Notes: generated by a model not told the origin, from the letters alone. Positions 46,301-56,600 are shown, counted from the stretch's first letter. The stretch is 64,000 nucleotides of DNA from Amphiura filiformis (GCF_039555335.1 NC_092636.1:56227706-56291705), one strand, 5' to 3'. A program made the numbers and translations.

Positions 46301-49300
46301 CTATTGCTTAATTGCGAAGGCACGCAGCGCTCTATTGTGTATACGCGAAGGCACGCAACGCTGGCGTGATTGTTAGACACGACACAATCGAAAAATCGGC
46401 CCTCATGAATATGCGAGAATTCACAGCATACAATGCACAGGAACTTTGACTGTGATACCTGGTCTGTAGTAGTCTGTGGTGAAAACATAATACCTCGGAA
46501 ATATCCCGCTATACTGTGTCTTGTCTCAGCTGCACCTTGACATGTGTGTATACACCATGCGCAATTATGTTAACATGTGTGATTCAAAACTGCCACTGTG
46601 ACATCCATCATGGTGTTACTCTCAACTTAAGACAAGACACACTAAAACATTTTCAACCCTAATGTGGCAGTGACGTCAAAGCATTGAGGCACCTGTTTCA
46701 CGCTCGCATCTATGCGGCGTCTTTAAGCGTGTGTGTGTACGCCAGCACCAGGCATGAAAATTGTCACTAGGGATTTGTAGCTACACCCAATGAAATGCGC
46801 ACTGACGTCATTGCCACATCAGGGTGGAAAATGCTTTATATACAGTGGTCATTTTTCCTCATCCACTTGTTGCGTATCTTCCACAGGGATGGCCTTCATC
46901 AGTAACAGCTCACATCTCATATAGACAGCCTATGCCAGATCCAGAGCCTGAAATAGTGGAGACACCAAGTATACTATGGAGATGGTTCTCATGGATATGG
47001 ATATCAAAGGCACAGCTTGAAGAAGAAGGTTGGTCATATATTGGATTTTTATCAGCGACTGCTTAAAATTAAATAATTGACTTTCAGTGTGCTATTAAAT
47101 TTGTGAGAAAAATATTTTTAAAAATATTATTCCTGGGCATTTTGTTCATGGAAATGCCCTTTTTTCTGGATTTCTCAAATAAAATAATGAAATAGGTGAA
47201 ATTGCTCTCAGAAATGATATGTGCAGGCCCTACAGGAAACAAACTTTTTGTTTTGTATTTTTATGGTCAGCCTAATAATCATATAAAGACACAGGCATAA
47301 TGAATTAATTGATTTTTTGCTTTAGCTGCTAGGAAAGCACAAGAAGAAAAGGAGAAGGAAGAAGCAATACCATGGTATGATCTAGATGTCAGTACACAGG
47401 AACTGTTGATAAAAACTGATAACATACAAGATACAAACAAGGTAGGTTGCAAACATATGAATTTAATTTTGTGCAGCACACATTTTTTTCCCATTGTATG
47501 GGTGGCAGCATTAAATTATTGTGGTGTTGGGTAGAAGCATTACATGATTATAGTGTCTCAAGTTGAGAGTAACGCCATGTTGGATTTCGCTGTGGCAGAT
47601 TCAAATCAATGCGTTTATGTGGTTGCTTCGCCAGCATACGGACAATTCACCCTCCTATGCATGTGTATATGCCCTGCAGGGTTAGGTTTATGCATGTGAT
47701 TCGAATCTGCCACTGCAAAATCCATGGTGCTAATCTCATCTTAAGACAAGACATGCTAGTGCTGGCTGGCTCTGCCTATGGCAGCTATAATTGACCTTTT
47801 AGTAAATCCCATGATCCTTTGCAACTGATATGCTCATCAATGTGAATATTGTTGCTGCGCACATCGTTGTTGCGCACTTTGAACTGCACAGTATTGGCAT
47901 GACATATTTAGGATTACAATGATACAATCTCATAGGTTTTCTGGATTTACCGCAGTGGTCTAACCTGGATCCTAGTTACGGGACAGACACTTATGGTAAT
48001 ATGTTTATTTCCTTTTTCTTTTCAGGATCTGTCATCGCTCAACCTGATAACAAAACCAAATGATATTACTAGGAAAAACTTTATAAAAGAAGGGTAAGGA
48101 TGGTGTATGAATGATTAGTGTGTCAGTTTCTGTGTGGAGGATGGGTGTGTGAGCTGGTAAGACGTATTAAATATGGACTTTTTCTGTTACATTCTGTTAC
48201 GATAAACTGATGAGTCCCCTATAGGGGTACAGGGTCAGTCCACAGTTTGTTAGGTGTATCTTGATTAGGTCTATCGTTTCCGAGTAAATTAGAGTCTATG
48301 TTTGCTGGTGGGGGTGTTCGTGTGTGTGTGGTGTATTTGCATGAAGGCAAAGCTAGAATTACGGAGTGAAATTAAAGATTTTTGTACCCAATTTTTATGT
48401 ATCGTGAACTTTTTATGTTTTGGCAGTCGAGATGGGGTGAGAAGCAAATGATTCTTGCTGATAACTCTTGCTAGAATCAAATTTGATTTTCACACTGTGC
48501 AACAAAAATTATGTTTGTGTGTCAGTCAGTGGGTATGTTCAGGAACAGCAATTAGAATGCCTATTTACATATTATTAGGGCACGCTTAATTTTTAGAAAT
48601 AAACTCTTAGCCCACATTTTTCATGCACTGTATATTTTACTTTCATATACTTTATCTATCAATATATTTCTTTTATCTTGCCAGGTGGAACAGGACAAGT
48701 AAGAAAAAAGATGACACACAAACCATTTTACCAACAGAATCATTAGAATTTGGTGAAATGAAACTGCAACCAGTAAAAGCAGAGGTGAGTCCATAATATC
48801 TGGCAGTATTAGGCCGACATAGAGAGTCCGGACTTCAAGTAGCCATGTGTGCATGTAATGCTGTGGTAAATATCCATCACATGGATTGTCATATATGGTT
48901 ATATTATATGGATTTCTCAATACAATCATCCCACTATTGGTGCTGTTGATACCAAACCAAACAAAAAATAGTGTGTGCAGAACATAGTCTACCTTGTTTA
49001 TGCTATTATATTTTGAAAGTATGATGCTTGAATTTTAAAGGAAGTCTCCGACAATCACAACATTATGCCTTATATTTTAGAAAAATGATTATCAAGCACG
49101 AATCACATGGTTTTATTTAAAACAAACTCATATTGACCATGAAAACAAATAAAAACGGCCGCCTCTCAACACACGATATTCAAAATTCCCAGGCACCATA
49201 TTGTCTGGGGCAATGACATCCCAGCTATACAATGAAGGCTGGCGACAAATGAGCACAAATAACCATGACGCCATTGCCCTAGACATTTTACGCACAAGAA

Positions 49301-50872
49301 TTTTGAATATCGGGTGTCGAGAGCAGGTTGTATTTATTTGTTTTCATGGTCAATATGAGTTTGTTTTAAATAAAACCATGTGATTCGTGCTTGATAATTA
49401 TTTTTCTAACATGTAAGGTTCGATGTTGTGATTGCAAGAGACTTCCATACTTAAAGCAAGTTTAACAACTGTGGTGAGACTCCCTGTAATTAGAATAATT
49501 GAGCTGATCCTGGCTGTGATGGTTATTATAGTTGTAAACACCTCAAAAGAAATAAGTCCCCCTCTGAACATGTCGTCAGAACAGCGTAAGGTTTCGTTTT
49601 GTACCAACAAAACTAACTTTGAAATAATTATATGACTGTTTACTAAGTGCTGTGTGAAAATGAGAGATTTCCATGACTTCAAGGCTGAATGAGCCTAAAT
49701 TGAAGGCAAAAAGTGCCCTTTCCAAAAGTCACAAAGTAGGCCTATGCTTGTTAACTGCAAGGCGTATTGGGACAAGGAATGGAACTGACCATCTTACAAC
49801 TCACTGTGCTGAACTCTGCACCAAGGGGATTTGCATGGCTGAATGATCAAGAATCGATACACATTACAGTAAATGTTCACTTGGTGAGGATTTTAAACTG
49901 CACTCAAACACATGGGGTTTCCATTAGTAACAAGCCATGAATCAACTTTTGTGACAAGCATAGGCCTACTTTGTGACTTTTGAAAAGGGCAGTTTTTGCC
50001 TTCAATTTAGGCTCATTCAGCCCTGAAGTCATGGAAATCTCTCATTTTCACACATCACTTAGTAAACAGTCATATAATTATTTCAAAGTTAGTTTTGTTG
50101 GTACAAAATGAAACCTTACGATGTTATGAGATTTAATGTGTATCAACAGGCCTAAATTTAAGAAATTTAGGCCTGTCTTTATCTACATTTTGTTCATTTG
50201 CTTGCTTGATTTTTGTATAAATATAATTATTGTATTTCTGTATTTTGAATCATGGTTTTTTTATTTTTTTTTTGTAGTTGATGATACCATTATACTTGTA
50301 ATACTAGTATATTGTAAATACATTGTTAATACTGTATGCTATTTTTGTAAATATTGTGTATCGTAATATATTTTGTTGCTATAACATGTATACAATGAGG
50401 GCCTGCTTGAAAAGCAGTGTTTGTCACTGAAGCAGTATTACCCTCAATAAAGAAAGAATAAATAAATAAATAAATAAATATGCACGACATGTTCAGAGGG
50501 GGACTTATTTCTTTTGAGGTGTTTAGTTTGATTAAGGTTTGCCCCTATTTAGAGAGATGATGAGATGTGTCTGTGAATTATGCTAAATGGTTGTTATGTT
50601 CTTGGTCCACAGTGGTCAGCAAAAGTCTGCTAAGGCCTGGGGATTTATGCCTGTGCATAGCACACTATAAATCACCACACTTTTTGTACTTATATAATAT
50701 TGATTTCTCATTTTTTTATTCTTGTTTTTTTGTTTAACTTCATTTACAGGGGCAGGAGAGTTGGTTTGACCTAGACAATGAGAAATTTGAAGCCATGCCG
50801 ATCCACATCAAACTATTAAGAAAGAAGCTGTACTTCTATACCAATCAACCAATGACAAGCAAAGAGACATGA
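31369..50872 (+). CDS. AGK: AGK, mitochondrial acylglycerol kinase
   Basis: Phosphorylates mono- and diacylglycerol (to LPA and PA) in mitochondria; in vertebrates it is also a TIM22 subunit. Thirteen exons: 31369-31478, 38031-38070, 40764-40846, 41916-41991, 42560-42783, 43579-43648, 44005-44084, 45457-45517, 46887-47028, 47326-47441, 48026-48093, 48685-48784, 50750-50872. They sum to 1293 nt, in frame, 430 aa (human 422). N-terminus STLRNHWKKSTFFAV with a hydrophobic segment matches the AGK membrane anchor. Then KVTVFLNPAAKKGKAKKLFD and AIVVAGGDGTVGEVITGLLR (GGDGT is the nucleotide-binding loop of the DAGK fold), IPIGTSNTLAKMLY, GLDWGAFRDA, YWYFGPLKKKL, and the C-terminal WFDLDNEKFEAMPIHIKLL block. 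Start chosen at 31369, which follows an in-frame longer reading from 31258 that lacks homology. Intron 1 is 6.5 kb. Confidence 0.96.
31647..31672 (+). repeat. A26 homopolymer
   Basis: Uninterrupted run of about 26 A in AGK intron 1. No recognisable SINE or cDNA precedes it. Confidence 0.8.
32310..32520. repeat. GAGTC/CGAGT pentanucleotide array 1
   Basis: Degenerate tandem CGAGT (GAGTCGAGTC) over about 210 bp. The SRVESRVES-type frames on both strands are repeat translation. Confidence 0.9.
32700..32990. repeat. Degenerate GGGTACGG / CATGGGTAC array
   Basis: Loose tandem words GGGTACGG, CCATGGGTAC, GGGTGCGGGTGCG with variable spacing. Its frames (93, 63, 61 aa) arise from the repeat. Confidence 0.65.
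33543..34013 (-). CDS. Unrecognised three-TM protein ORF nested in AGK intron 1
   Basis: 156 codons, antisense to AGK, the longest non-repeat frame in the window outside the LINE. I do not recognise the family. Three hydrophobic segments follow a short polar N-terminus (MTAHPLPQREVKPRIQGDID): about residues 28-45 (LLGAEIIAYILTLSVAWLL, then RRYLPRR), 53-70 (MFCIIIICLLTSGYASLF), and 98-118 (VVFLDLSLMMIAAFLCGTA). The tail is basic (HVRVSHRHKKN). Positive residues follow TM1 and TM3. Codon use is GC-richer than the flanking intron, as expected for constrained sequence. The in-frame stop TAA lies 39 nt upstream of the ATG; a weak acceptor (acaaaacag) just after it could make this a terminal exon instead. 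Could be a nested gene, a retrocopy or chance. Confidence 0.5.
   Translation of the reverse strand: MTAHPLPQREVKPRIQGDIDGLTGLLGAEIIAYILTLSVAWLLRRYLPRRVKCNMFCIIIICLLTSGYASLFKSLLSSVGFTTRVKVTGLGTSSSGISVVFLDLSLMMIAAFLCGTAIKMWVKIPLKFHVRVSHRHKKNHIFGSSELSIDNILVFM
34785..34985. repeat. GGACTC / GACTCG array 2
   Basis: Degenerate tandem GGACTCGGACT over about 200 bp, related to array 1 but in complementary orientation (CCGAGT on the minus strand). The 132 aa and 77 aa frames are repeat-derived. Confidence 0.85.
35765..35985. repeat. CGAGTCGAAGTCGAGT array 3
   Basis: Third GAGTC-rich array in the same intron, same orientation as array 1, with ATCGAGTCA variants. Confidence 0.9.
36035..36759. mobile_element. 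AGTGCCGTACTATTACG repeat, copy 1, interrupted by a MITE
   Basis: Starts AGTGCCGTACTATTACGCTG and ends GGGTCTGATTATTCGGACT. Without the 405 bp insertion and its 8 bp duplication it is about 312 bp and matches copy 2 at 38154-38453 throughout. Near the right end a CAGACCCAGAACA / TGTTCTGGGTCTG hairpin is visible. Confidence 0.75.
36159..36563. mobile_element. 405 bp MITE, 8 bp target duplication, nested
   Basis: Ends TTGCTCGAGAACTCTAGC and GCTAGAGTTCTCGAGCAA form a perfect inverted repeat. It is flanked by AAATACTC on both sides (36151-36158, 36564-36571). The related copy at 38242-38249 has a single AAATACTC, i.e. the empty site. An 8 bp duplication suggests hAT (or P/Merlin) transposition. 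The 60 aa frame inside is not recognisable. Confidence 0.9.
37120..37824 (-). pseudogene. LINE (CR1/L2/jockey-type) reverse transcriptase C-terminal fragment
   Basis: A 234-codon open frame whose first ~150 codons are the tail of non-LTR pol proteins: KHIATIANKATRVVGVIKRT, LYKSMVRPHLEYANSVWSPY, DIDKLEKVQRRATKIVPSLR, DLPYVTRLMLLDLPTLAYRR, LRGDLIQVYKIL. The catalytic RT part is absent; homology begins at about codon 10, so the copy is 5'-truncated near 37800. After the stop, the minus strand continues with GGATGGGCGTTATAAGGC, typical of LINE 3' UTRs. Antisense in AGK intron 1, 200 bp upstream of AGK exon 2. Confidence 0.88.
38154..38453. mobile_element. AGTGCCGTACTATTACG repeat, copy 2 (empty site)
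   Basis: About 300 bp, same ends and content as copy 1 minus the MITE. Directly flanked by ACATACGTAC on both sides (38144-38153 and 38454-38463), a candidate 10 bp target duplication, though the area is rich in ATACGTA words. Ends pair only loosely. Begins 83 bp after AGK exon 2. Confidence 0.7.
38510..38900. mobile_element. Nested foldbacks (AGTATAGTCCCACC outer, CCTAGACC inner)
   Basis: Outer pair: GAGTATAGTCCCACC near 38520 and GGTGGGACTATACT near 38876. Inner pair: GGACCTAGACCTAAATGCTA, GGATCATTCATGGTTGATTA at 38584 and its mirror ending GGTCTAGGTCC at 38781. (AT)n tracts sit next to the loop. Confidence 0.65.
39008..39168. mobile_element. Foldback MITE (AGGGAAAATATGACACAAC)
   Basis: ATTAAAAACAGGGAAAATAT, GACACAAC, CCAATGGGGGAATAACA at left mirrored by TGTTATTCCCCCATTGG, GTTGTGTC, ATATTTTCCCTGATTTTTAAT-like at right. 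AGK intron 2. Confidence 0.65.
41139..41520. mobile_element. G-rich MITE (GGCTGTCATTTTCTTTGG ends)
   Basis: GGGGCTGTCATTTTCTTTGG then AAGG and TCATGAATAT at left; ATATTCATGACCCCTCCCCT then GCCGAAGAAAATGACATCCC at right. Several GGGGGGTCATA words in between. AGK intron 3. Confidence 0.6.
42717..42893 (+). repeat. Partial tandem duplication of the 3' end of AGK exon 5
   Basis: The last ~70 nt of exon 5 plus its donor and ~18 nt of intron (TACCAATTGGGACATCAAAT ... CAGGTTAGTCTTTAGTCCT) recur at 42812-42893. The second copy has a two-base insertion (ACAGAGATG for ACAGATG) that breaks the coding frame but keeps an intact CAGGTTAGT donor. The minus ORF 42574-42864 only mirrors these two copies. Confidence 0.92.
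44129..44958 (-). mobile_element. Tc1/mariner-type element with ~240 bp inverted repeats and transposase remnant
   Basis: Arms begin TATAAACTCCTCAACGAAAG and end in TA, with CTCCTCAAC, AGTTTGGAAAGTTTTTT and GGGGAGTATTGTAG-type words mirrored. The interior on the minus strand, over different frames, reads DLNPIENLWDQLDRAVRAKE, the C-terminal end of Tc1-like DDE transposases. No intact frame. AGK intron 7. Confidence 0.75.
46516..46639. mobile_element. MITE of the CTCAAGTTGAGAGTAACGCC family, partial copy
   Basis: Shares TGTCTTGTCTCA at the left and CTGCCACTGTGACATCCATC, GTGTTACTCTCAACTTAAGA at the right with 47554-47750 and 54503-54709. The left arm is shortened. Confidence 0.6.
46663..46818. 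mobile_element. MITE of the TGACGTCA-end family, copy 3
   Basis: TGTGGCAGTGACGTCA at left, TGACGTCATTGCCACA at right: a clean 16 bp inverted repeat. It contains a piece of another repeat (CAGGCATGAAAATTGTC). It ends only 69 bp before AGK exon 9. Confidence 0.75.
47554..47750. mobile_element. MITE of the CTCAAGTTGAGAGTAACGCC family, copy 2
   Basis: GTCTCAAGTTGAGAGTAACG then CCATGTTGGATTT at left, AAATCCATGG and TCTCATCTTAAGACA at right; the interior TATGCATGTGTATATGCCC is shared with 54503-54709. Confidence 0.7.
49041..49446. mobile_element. Foldback with ~130 bp arms
   Basis: GAAGTCTC, AATCACAACAT, ATTATCAAGCACGAATCACA, TGGTTTTATTTAAAACAAAC, TCATATTGACCATGAAAACA run inward and are mirrored to 49446. 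The core includes TTTTGAATATCG / CGATATTCAAAA. AGK intron 12. Confidence 0.8.
49533..50526. mobile_element. Foldback with ~210 bp arms, right arm split by a LINE tail
   Basis: Left arm 49533-49750 starts AACACCTCAAAAGAAATAAG then TCCCCCTCTGAACATGTCG. The right arm is found in two pieces: 49945-50119 and 50484-50526 (CGACATGTTCAGAGGGGGAC, TTATTTCTTTTGAGGTG). The gap is filled by the element at 50120-50483. Confidence 0.8.
50120..50483 (+). mobile_element. LINE 3' end with (AATA)n tail, nested
   Basis: About 360 bp ending GGGCCTGCTTGAAAAGCAG, TGAAGCAGTATTACCCTCAA, TAAAGAAAG and an (AATA)n tail at 50455-50480. A 5'-truncated 3' UTR with an A-rich microsatellite tail is typical of CR1/L2-type LINEs. 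No coding part left. Confidence 0.7.
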
Positions 50873-53620
50873 CAAAAGTAGCATACTACATAAGACTTTG
50901 GAAGTTGTTGATCCATCAGGGCATTTTAACTGATGGAGGCTATTGGGCCCAAGATCAGTGTGAAACAAAGTTTTTGCAAACCACTCTGTTCCAACTTCAC
51001 GGGGAACTTTTAAAAAGCCAAGAAAAACACTCTGGGAGAAAACTATGAATAATCTGGAATGTTTCTCTCTAAAAAGGATGCCCAAATGTGAAACCATAAC
51101 AACTTAACTTTATGAGGAACACATAAAAATCCATGATGATTATCAAATAACATTGGCTGGAATGTTTGTCTTTAACTGGATGCCCAAATGCTTCCAATTG
51201 TACTGGCATCCAAGATTGTTGCTTTGTCCATGGACCCAAGTGGCACAGTGCTGTAAAATTGTGAGATGTAGAGCTTGTATTTTTTACATATGCCTTTTGA
51301 CCAGTGACCAAGAACAAAAAATTATGTAACCAATGCAAAGATGTTGTGTTTCAAATTAATTCTGTTATATGGCAAATCAATATCAGCTTGCTTGTTGCCA
51401 GCCATAGAGTTCAAAGACCAACCTCCTGCTTTTCTTGGTCTTGCCACAATTTAACTAATCTGATACTAAATCTGACGACAACAATTATGAGCAAGAAGAT
51501 TTCACACCACCAAATAAATCCCCATAGAGATATGTACTAAATTTGCCGCAAGAAAACGTCATTTTTTCTTCGCAAGAGCGACTCAGTTCTTAGCCATAGC
51601 TATGATGGTTGAAATTAGCCCTAGCCTGATCCCTCTGACTGGGAAAAAATATAGGTTGAACATCATTATTTTTTACGAATGGCCCTCGAAGTCTATGATG
51701 TCTGGGAATTACCTAATTTACCTCCAAAATCATGCCAGTGTTTCTGTACAGAAACGACTGCTTAAAATCATTAAAAAATACTTGATCTTTCCCATCTGTG
51801 GTACACTTGCAGGATTTGATATTACTAATCATAACCAATCCAAATTTAGCCACAGTTATGCAAATTTCTGCTCATTTTAATGCTTACTTTAGGCTATGCA
51901 TGGTTTTTTCCGAGAAATGCATTCAGGGCGCACAACGGTATAATACTATTTGGTGGTGTGAAATCAGAAAACATAAGAAATTTGATTGCACCATTGCAAC
52001 TCGGTATGCTATAGATTCATGGGGTGTCGGCATTTGAACTTATGATATTATGTTAATCTAATGATATTAATAAATCATATTTCACTGTTATCAACAGTAG
52101 ACCAAGTCGTCCAGATTGGGTTATATACAAAACTACATTTGTATTGAGATAATAGAAGCAAAATAAAGATAATATGGAACACAAAATGTTTGAAAGAATA
52201 TTTTATTCACAATGACTTTTTAATATGTGCTGATAATTACAACCTTTTGTTTGTTTTTTCGAACCTCAAAATTGGACTTGCTTTAAATCCGTACTAAATT
52301 TGTTTTAATGTCATAGTGTTAAGGTCATTTCCCTTAAAATGAATTCATTGAGCATGAAGCAGTAGAGCTTGCCAAAAAGTAGATGTAATTATTAAATGGT
52401 ATTCAACTACAATCCTAGACAAAATTGTTGAACCACTTGGGTGCTTCAAATGTGGCAACCATTCCTCCCATTCAATGTTGCAACCTATTGATTAGTCATG
52501 CCACCTGGATTACACAGTACAATGACTTTTGCGTGCACATATCCTATGCGACGGAACAGTTCGCATGCAAGCAACTCCCATATTATAAGTCTGTTCATTT
52601 TTTTTAAGCTTGAAAAATTACGGTTATCAATTAAGTTACTAACATTGCATCAGCTTTATGTTGAATATTGTGAAAAAATCTTAACATTTTGCTTTGGACA
52701 AAATGTTCCACAGGCAAAATGTTTAGATTTTTCACAATATCCTCCAAACAACTGATGTGAAGTTATTAACAAATAATAATCATGATACCATCAATCATCA
52801 TCATTATGATATATACTATATTTTGTAACTTAATAATGAAAAACACTAATATCATCTAATTATACAAAATGAGGTAATTGAATGGGTAACTCCATTTAAA
52901 ATTGACACCCCTGTGTGGTAAGGTCACGTCTTTCATAGGGGTATATGGATTTCAACAGAAATTGCCCAGTACTTGATGTATGGAATGTTTCTGAATACTC
53001 TGATGGCAGACAGATCAGCTGCAAACAAAACAATTACTAAAACTGAGAGCAATTTAGACTTACACTGCTAAATATTTTGCTCACTTTCGCCATGGTGTCA
53101 GCTGTTATTGAATGGTGTGAACCTATATCCTGGGTCTACTTGTGGCCCCTCTTATGGAGGCAAGCAAGTTATCCCAAATTGGGTACAAGTCTAGTTGTTT
53201 GTCTCTGATAATGTTTAAAATCTAATCTTGCTCTCAGTTATCTTACTTTTTCACACAAAATTGAGGTTTCAACATGGGCTAGAAAACCACATGAACACTT
53301 GTCAATGCTTGTAGAAATGTCAAAACATACTCAGCAATATTTTACATGTTATAAATTATTGGTATTTATTATTCCACATATCATGGCCAATCGGCCAAAT
53401 TACATTGTACAATTACAATTTGAACATACATATTAAAAACATTAAAAAGTTTGTGTGGTACACTTTAAGAACTTTTAAAAGACATCAAAAATTGCATCTA
53501 TCAGGGAAAAATTTATTAGGAAAGCACCAAATTGCACACAAATATTGACTTAGACCATTTGATATTAATAACAATAGCTGATAACAAGAACTTATGAGAT
53601 GTTTTTCCATCATTCAGGTG
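50873..53620. other. Tail-to-tail interval, AGK 3' and ASAH1 3'
   Basis: No conserved exon seen. For AGK (+) AATAAA occurs at 51513-51518, 52069-52074 and 52162-52167. For ASAH1 (-) the complement TTTATT occurs at 53512-53517, 53365-53370 and 52202-52207. A MITE (GGATTTCAACAGAAATTGCC end) spans about 52880-52968. Which signals are used is unknown; long UTRs could overlap. Confidence 0.5.
52880..52968. mobile_element. Short MITE, AACTCCATTTAAAATTGACA / GGATTTCAACAGAAATTG ends
   Basis: Diverged member of the family seen at 10150-10306, with an internal GTAAGGTCACGTCTTTCATA block. Confidence 0.5.
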
Positions 53621-56600
53621 TTAGAATGGATAACATGGCTGAGGACAGCGACCGATGTATGCCTCAAGGGAGCCCTCGTTGACCTGCATGAGGGCAGTAT
53701 AAGCTGTGGCCTGTAAATGATTAAAAGGTAGGCTATATGGTTAGTGTCCCTTTATATTTTGTAACAAATTTAGATAAAAGACAGAGTTTTAGTATTCCCA
53801 GAGGGTCAGCTTTGTATTCAAGGTTGATGTGCACGATCATTCCCAAAAGTCAAAATTAGTTATCCAAACCATGGAAGAAATGGATACTTACCAAATTAAG
53901 GACTGGTTTAGTCTGTAGAACATTGAAGAGACCTTCTGGGCCAAGTTTCTGCAAAAATAAAAGACGTTCCAAAAGACATAATGCCTTACTTATGCTAATA
54001 GAGTGGCAACCGTTATATGGAACAAGAAAATGGAGAAGACCTTGAACTAGATGGAGAGATTATCTTGTCAGCTACTAGGGAAAAGCAGCCTGGGCTGGAA
54101 TAATTGCAGGAGACTGAGAAATTGGCAGAATTTGGGAGAGGCCTTTGCCCAGCAGTGGGGTGATATGGGCTGATGATGATGCTAAAAGAATTGGTTTAAA
54201 GGATTTCAGTATTTCAAAGTTTTTGGTAAATATTGGCACCAGCATCAACAAAACCGAAAGTAGTATCCAAAGGATATAAATACTTTTTGTGATATTGATG
54301 GATCATGCCAGGTATATGTCTGAATCAAATTACGTCCATTAATATATATATACTTTAAAAACATAGCCACATAGACAGACTGAGAGAGACAGACAGAAAG
54401 AATTTGATCAGACAGAAAGAATTTGCCTTGTGATCTGAAGGTCGCAGGTTCAGTACCTGGATGGTCAAAGAATTTGTGATTGTGATGTGGTGACTAAAGT
54501 GTGTCTCATCTCAAGTTGAGAGTAACGCCATGTTGGATTTTGAAGAGGCAGATTCTAATCGGTGCGGTTACGTGGATGCGTCACCAGCGTACAGACAAAT
54601 CGCCCTTCTATGCATGTGTATATGCCCAGCAGGATTAGGTTAGCGTACATGATTAGAATCTGCCATGGTGAAATTCAACATGGCGTTACTCTCAACTTGA
54701 GATGAGACAGAGAGGTTGTGACTAATTTGTTCATCATATCAAGACTAAAGTTTGTTCGCCTTATGATTGGTGAAAATTATTTGGTTTTTGTTATTGCGTG
54801 CAGCAATAAAGGCCCAACTTACACCAGTCACAAATTACATAACACTAGGCGGTTACCCGTATTTCGCGGTTTTCGGCTATCATGGTTATTGGCTTTTACA
54901 GATCTCAAAATCAGGGTGTTTCCTTTTTGCTGTGATCACTTTCCTCACAGCTGAGTTCAATTACAGCTTTTTGCAATTTGACCTCACTTGCGCCTCAATT
55001 TGAAATTTGACCTGACCTTTGACCACGGATGACCTAACAAATGCAAACATGAGCTTCCTTGGCCAAAGTTACACCCACCCACAAAGTTTGAGCTCCATTA
55101 TATGAGCAGTTTGATATTTTTATGTTTTTTGACCTTTGACCTTTTAACCGTAGGTCTGACAAAAAGGTCACCATGTACACTCTAAATTTCAAGGATTTAA
55201 AATAAATCCCAAGGGACTGTGATTAGGGACCAATCAAGTGTTAGATTTAAAATTAAATCTTTAAGATTTAAAATTAAATCTTTTAGATTTAAAATTCAAA
55301 TCTATAAGATTTATTTTAAATCTAAAATTGATTGGTCCCTAACTACAGTCTTAAGGATTTATTTTTAAATCCTTGTAATTTAGAGTGTAAACCTTTGTTA
55401 GTCCAAGGTCCACTCACCCACCAAGTTTGAGCTCCATAGAGGCAATGTGAAATTTCTACCTTTTTTGACCTATGACCTCTTAACCGTAGGTCTGACAAAA
55501 AGGTCAATGTGGAAGCTTTTGTTTGTGAGTCCAAGATCCACTCACCCACCAAGTTTGAGCTCCATAGGAGCATTTTGAAATTTCTACCTTTTTTGACCTA
55601 TGACCTCCTAACCGTAGGTCTGACAAAAAAGGTCACCGTGGAAACTTTTGTTTGTGAGTCCAAGATCCACCCACTCACCAAGTTTGAGCTCCATAGGGGC
55701 ATTTTGAAATTTCTACCTTTTTGACCTATGACCTCTTAACCGTGGGTCTGACAAAAAGGTCACCGTGGAAACTTTTGTTTGTTAGTCCAAGATCCACCCA
55801 CCCACCAAGTTTGAGCTCCATAGAGGCAATTTGAAATTTCTACCTTTTTTGACCTATGACCTCTTAACCGTAGGTCTGACAAAAGGTCACCGTGGAAACT
55901 TTTGTTTGTTAGTCCAAGGTCCACTCACCCACCAAGTTTGAGCTCCATAGTGGCAATTTGAAATATCTACCTTTTTGACCTATGACCTCTTAACCGTAGG
56001 TCTGACAAAAAGGTCACCGTGGTAACTTTTGTTTGTTAGTCCAAGATCCACCCACCCACCACGTTTGAGCTCCATAGAGGCAATTTGAAATTTCTACCTT
56101 TTTTGACCTATGACCTCTTAACCGTTGGTCTGGTCACCGTGGAAACTTTTATTTATTAGTCCAAGGTCAACACACCCACCAAGTTTGAGCTCCATAGGAA
56201 CAATTTGAAATTAGAATTCAATTGGGCTTGACCCGTCGTTGACCTTTGACCTTAAAAAATATAAACTGGTTCTTTCTCATATCAAACTGCACCCACCCAC
56301 CAAGTTTGAGGAATGTGCGACCCCTAGTCTCCGAGAAAAGCTGCGGACAAACACAGACAGACAGACAGACAGACAGACAGAGATCCGGTGAATTATAGTA
56401 AGATGCCACTAGAGTAGGTGCTGCACCCAGCTGTGTAAATGCCGTTCCATATCAATCCATGATGTTATGAGTCTCATTTTATTCACCAATTATGAGCCAA
56501 ACAAACTTTAAAATATATAGGTCTACTCACAGCTTGTGTCATTTCTGTCAAGCATTTGTTGGCTGGTTTCAGTCTGTTGTCAAAGAATGGAGGCTCTTCT

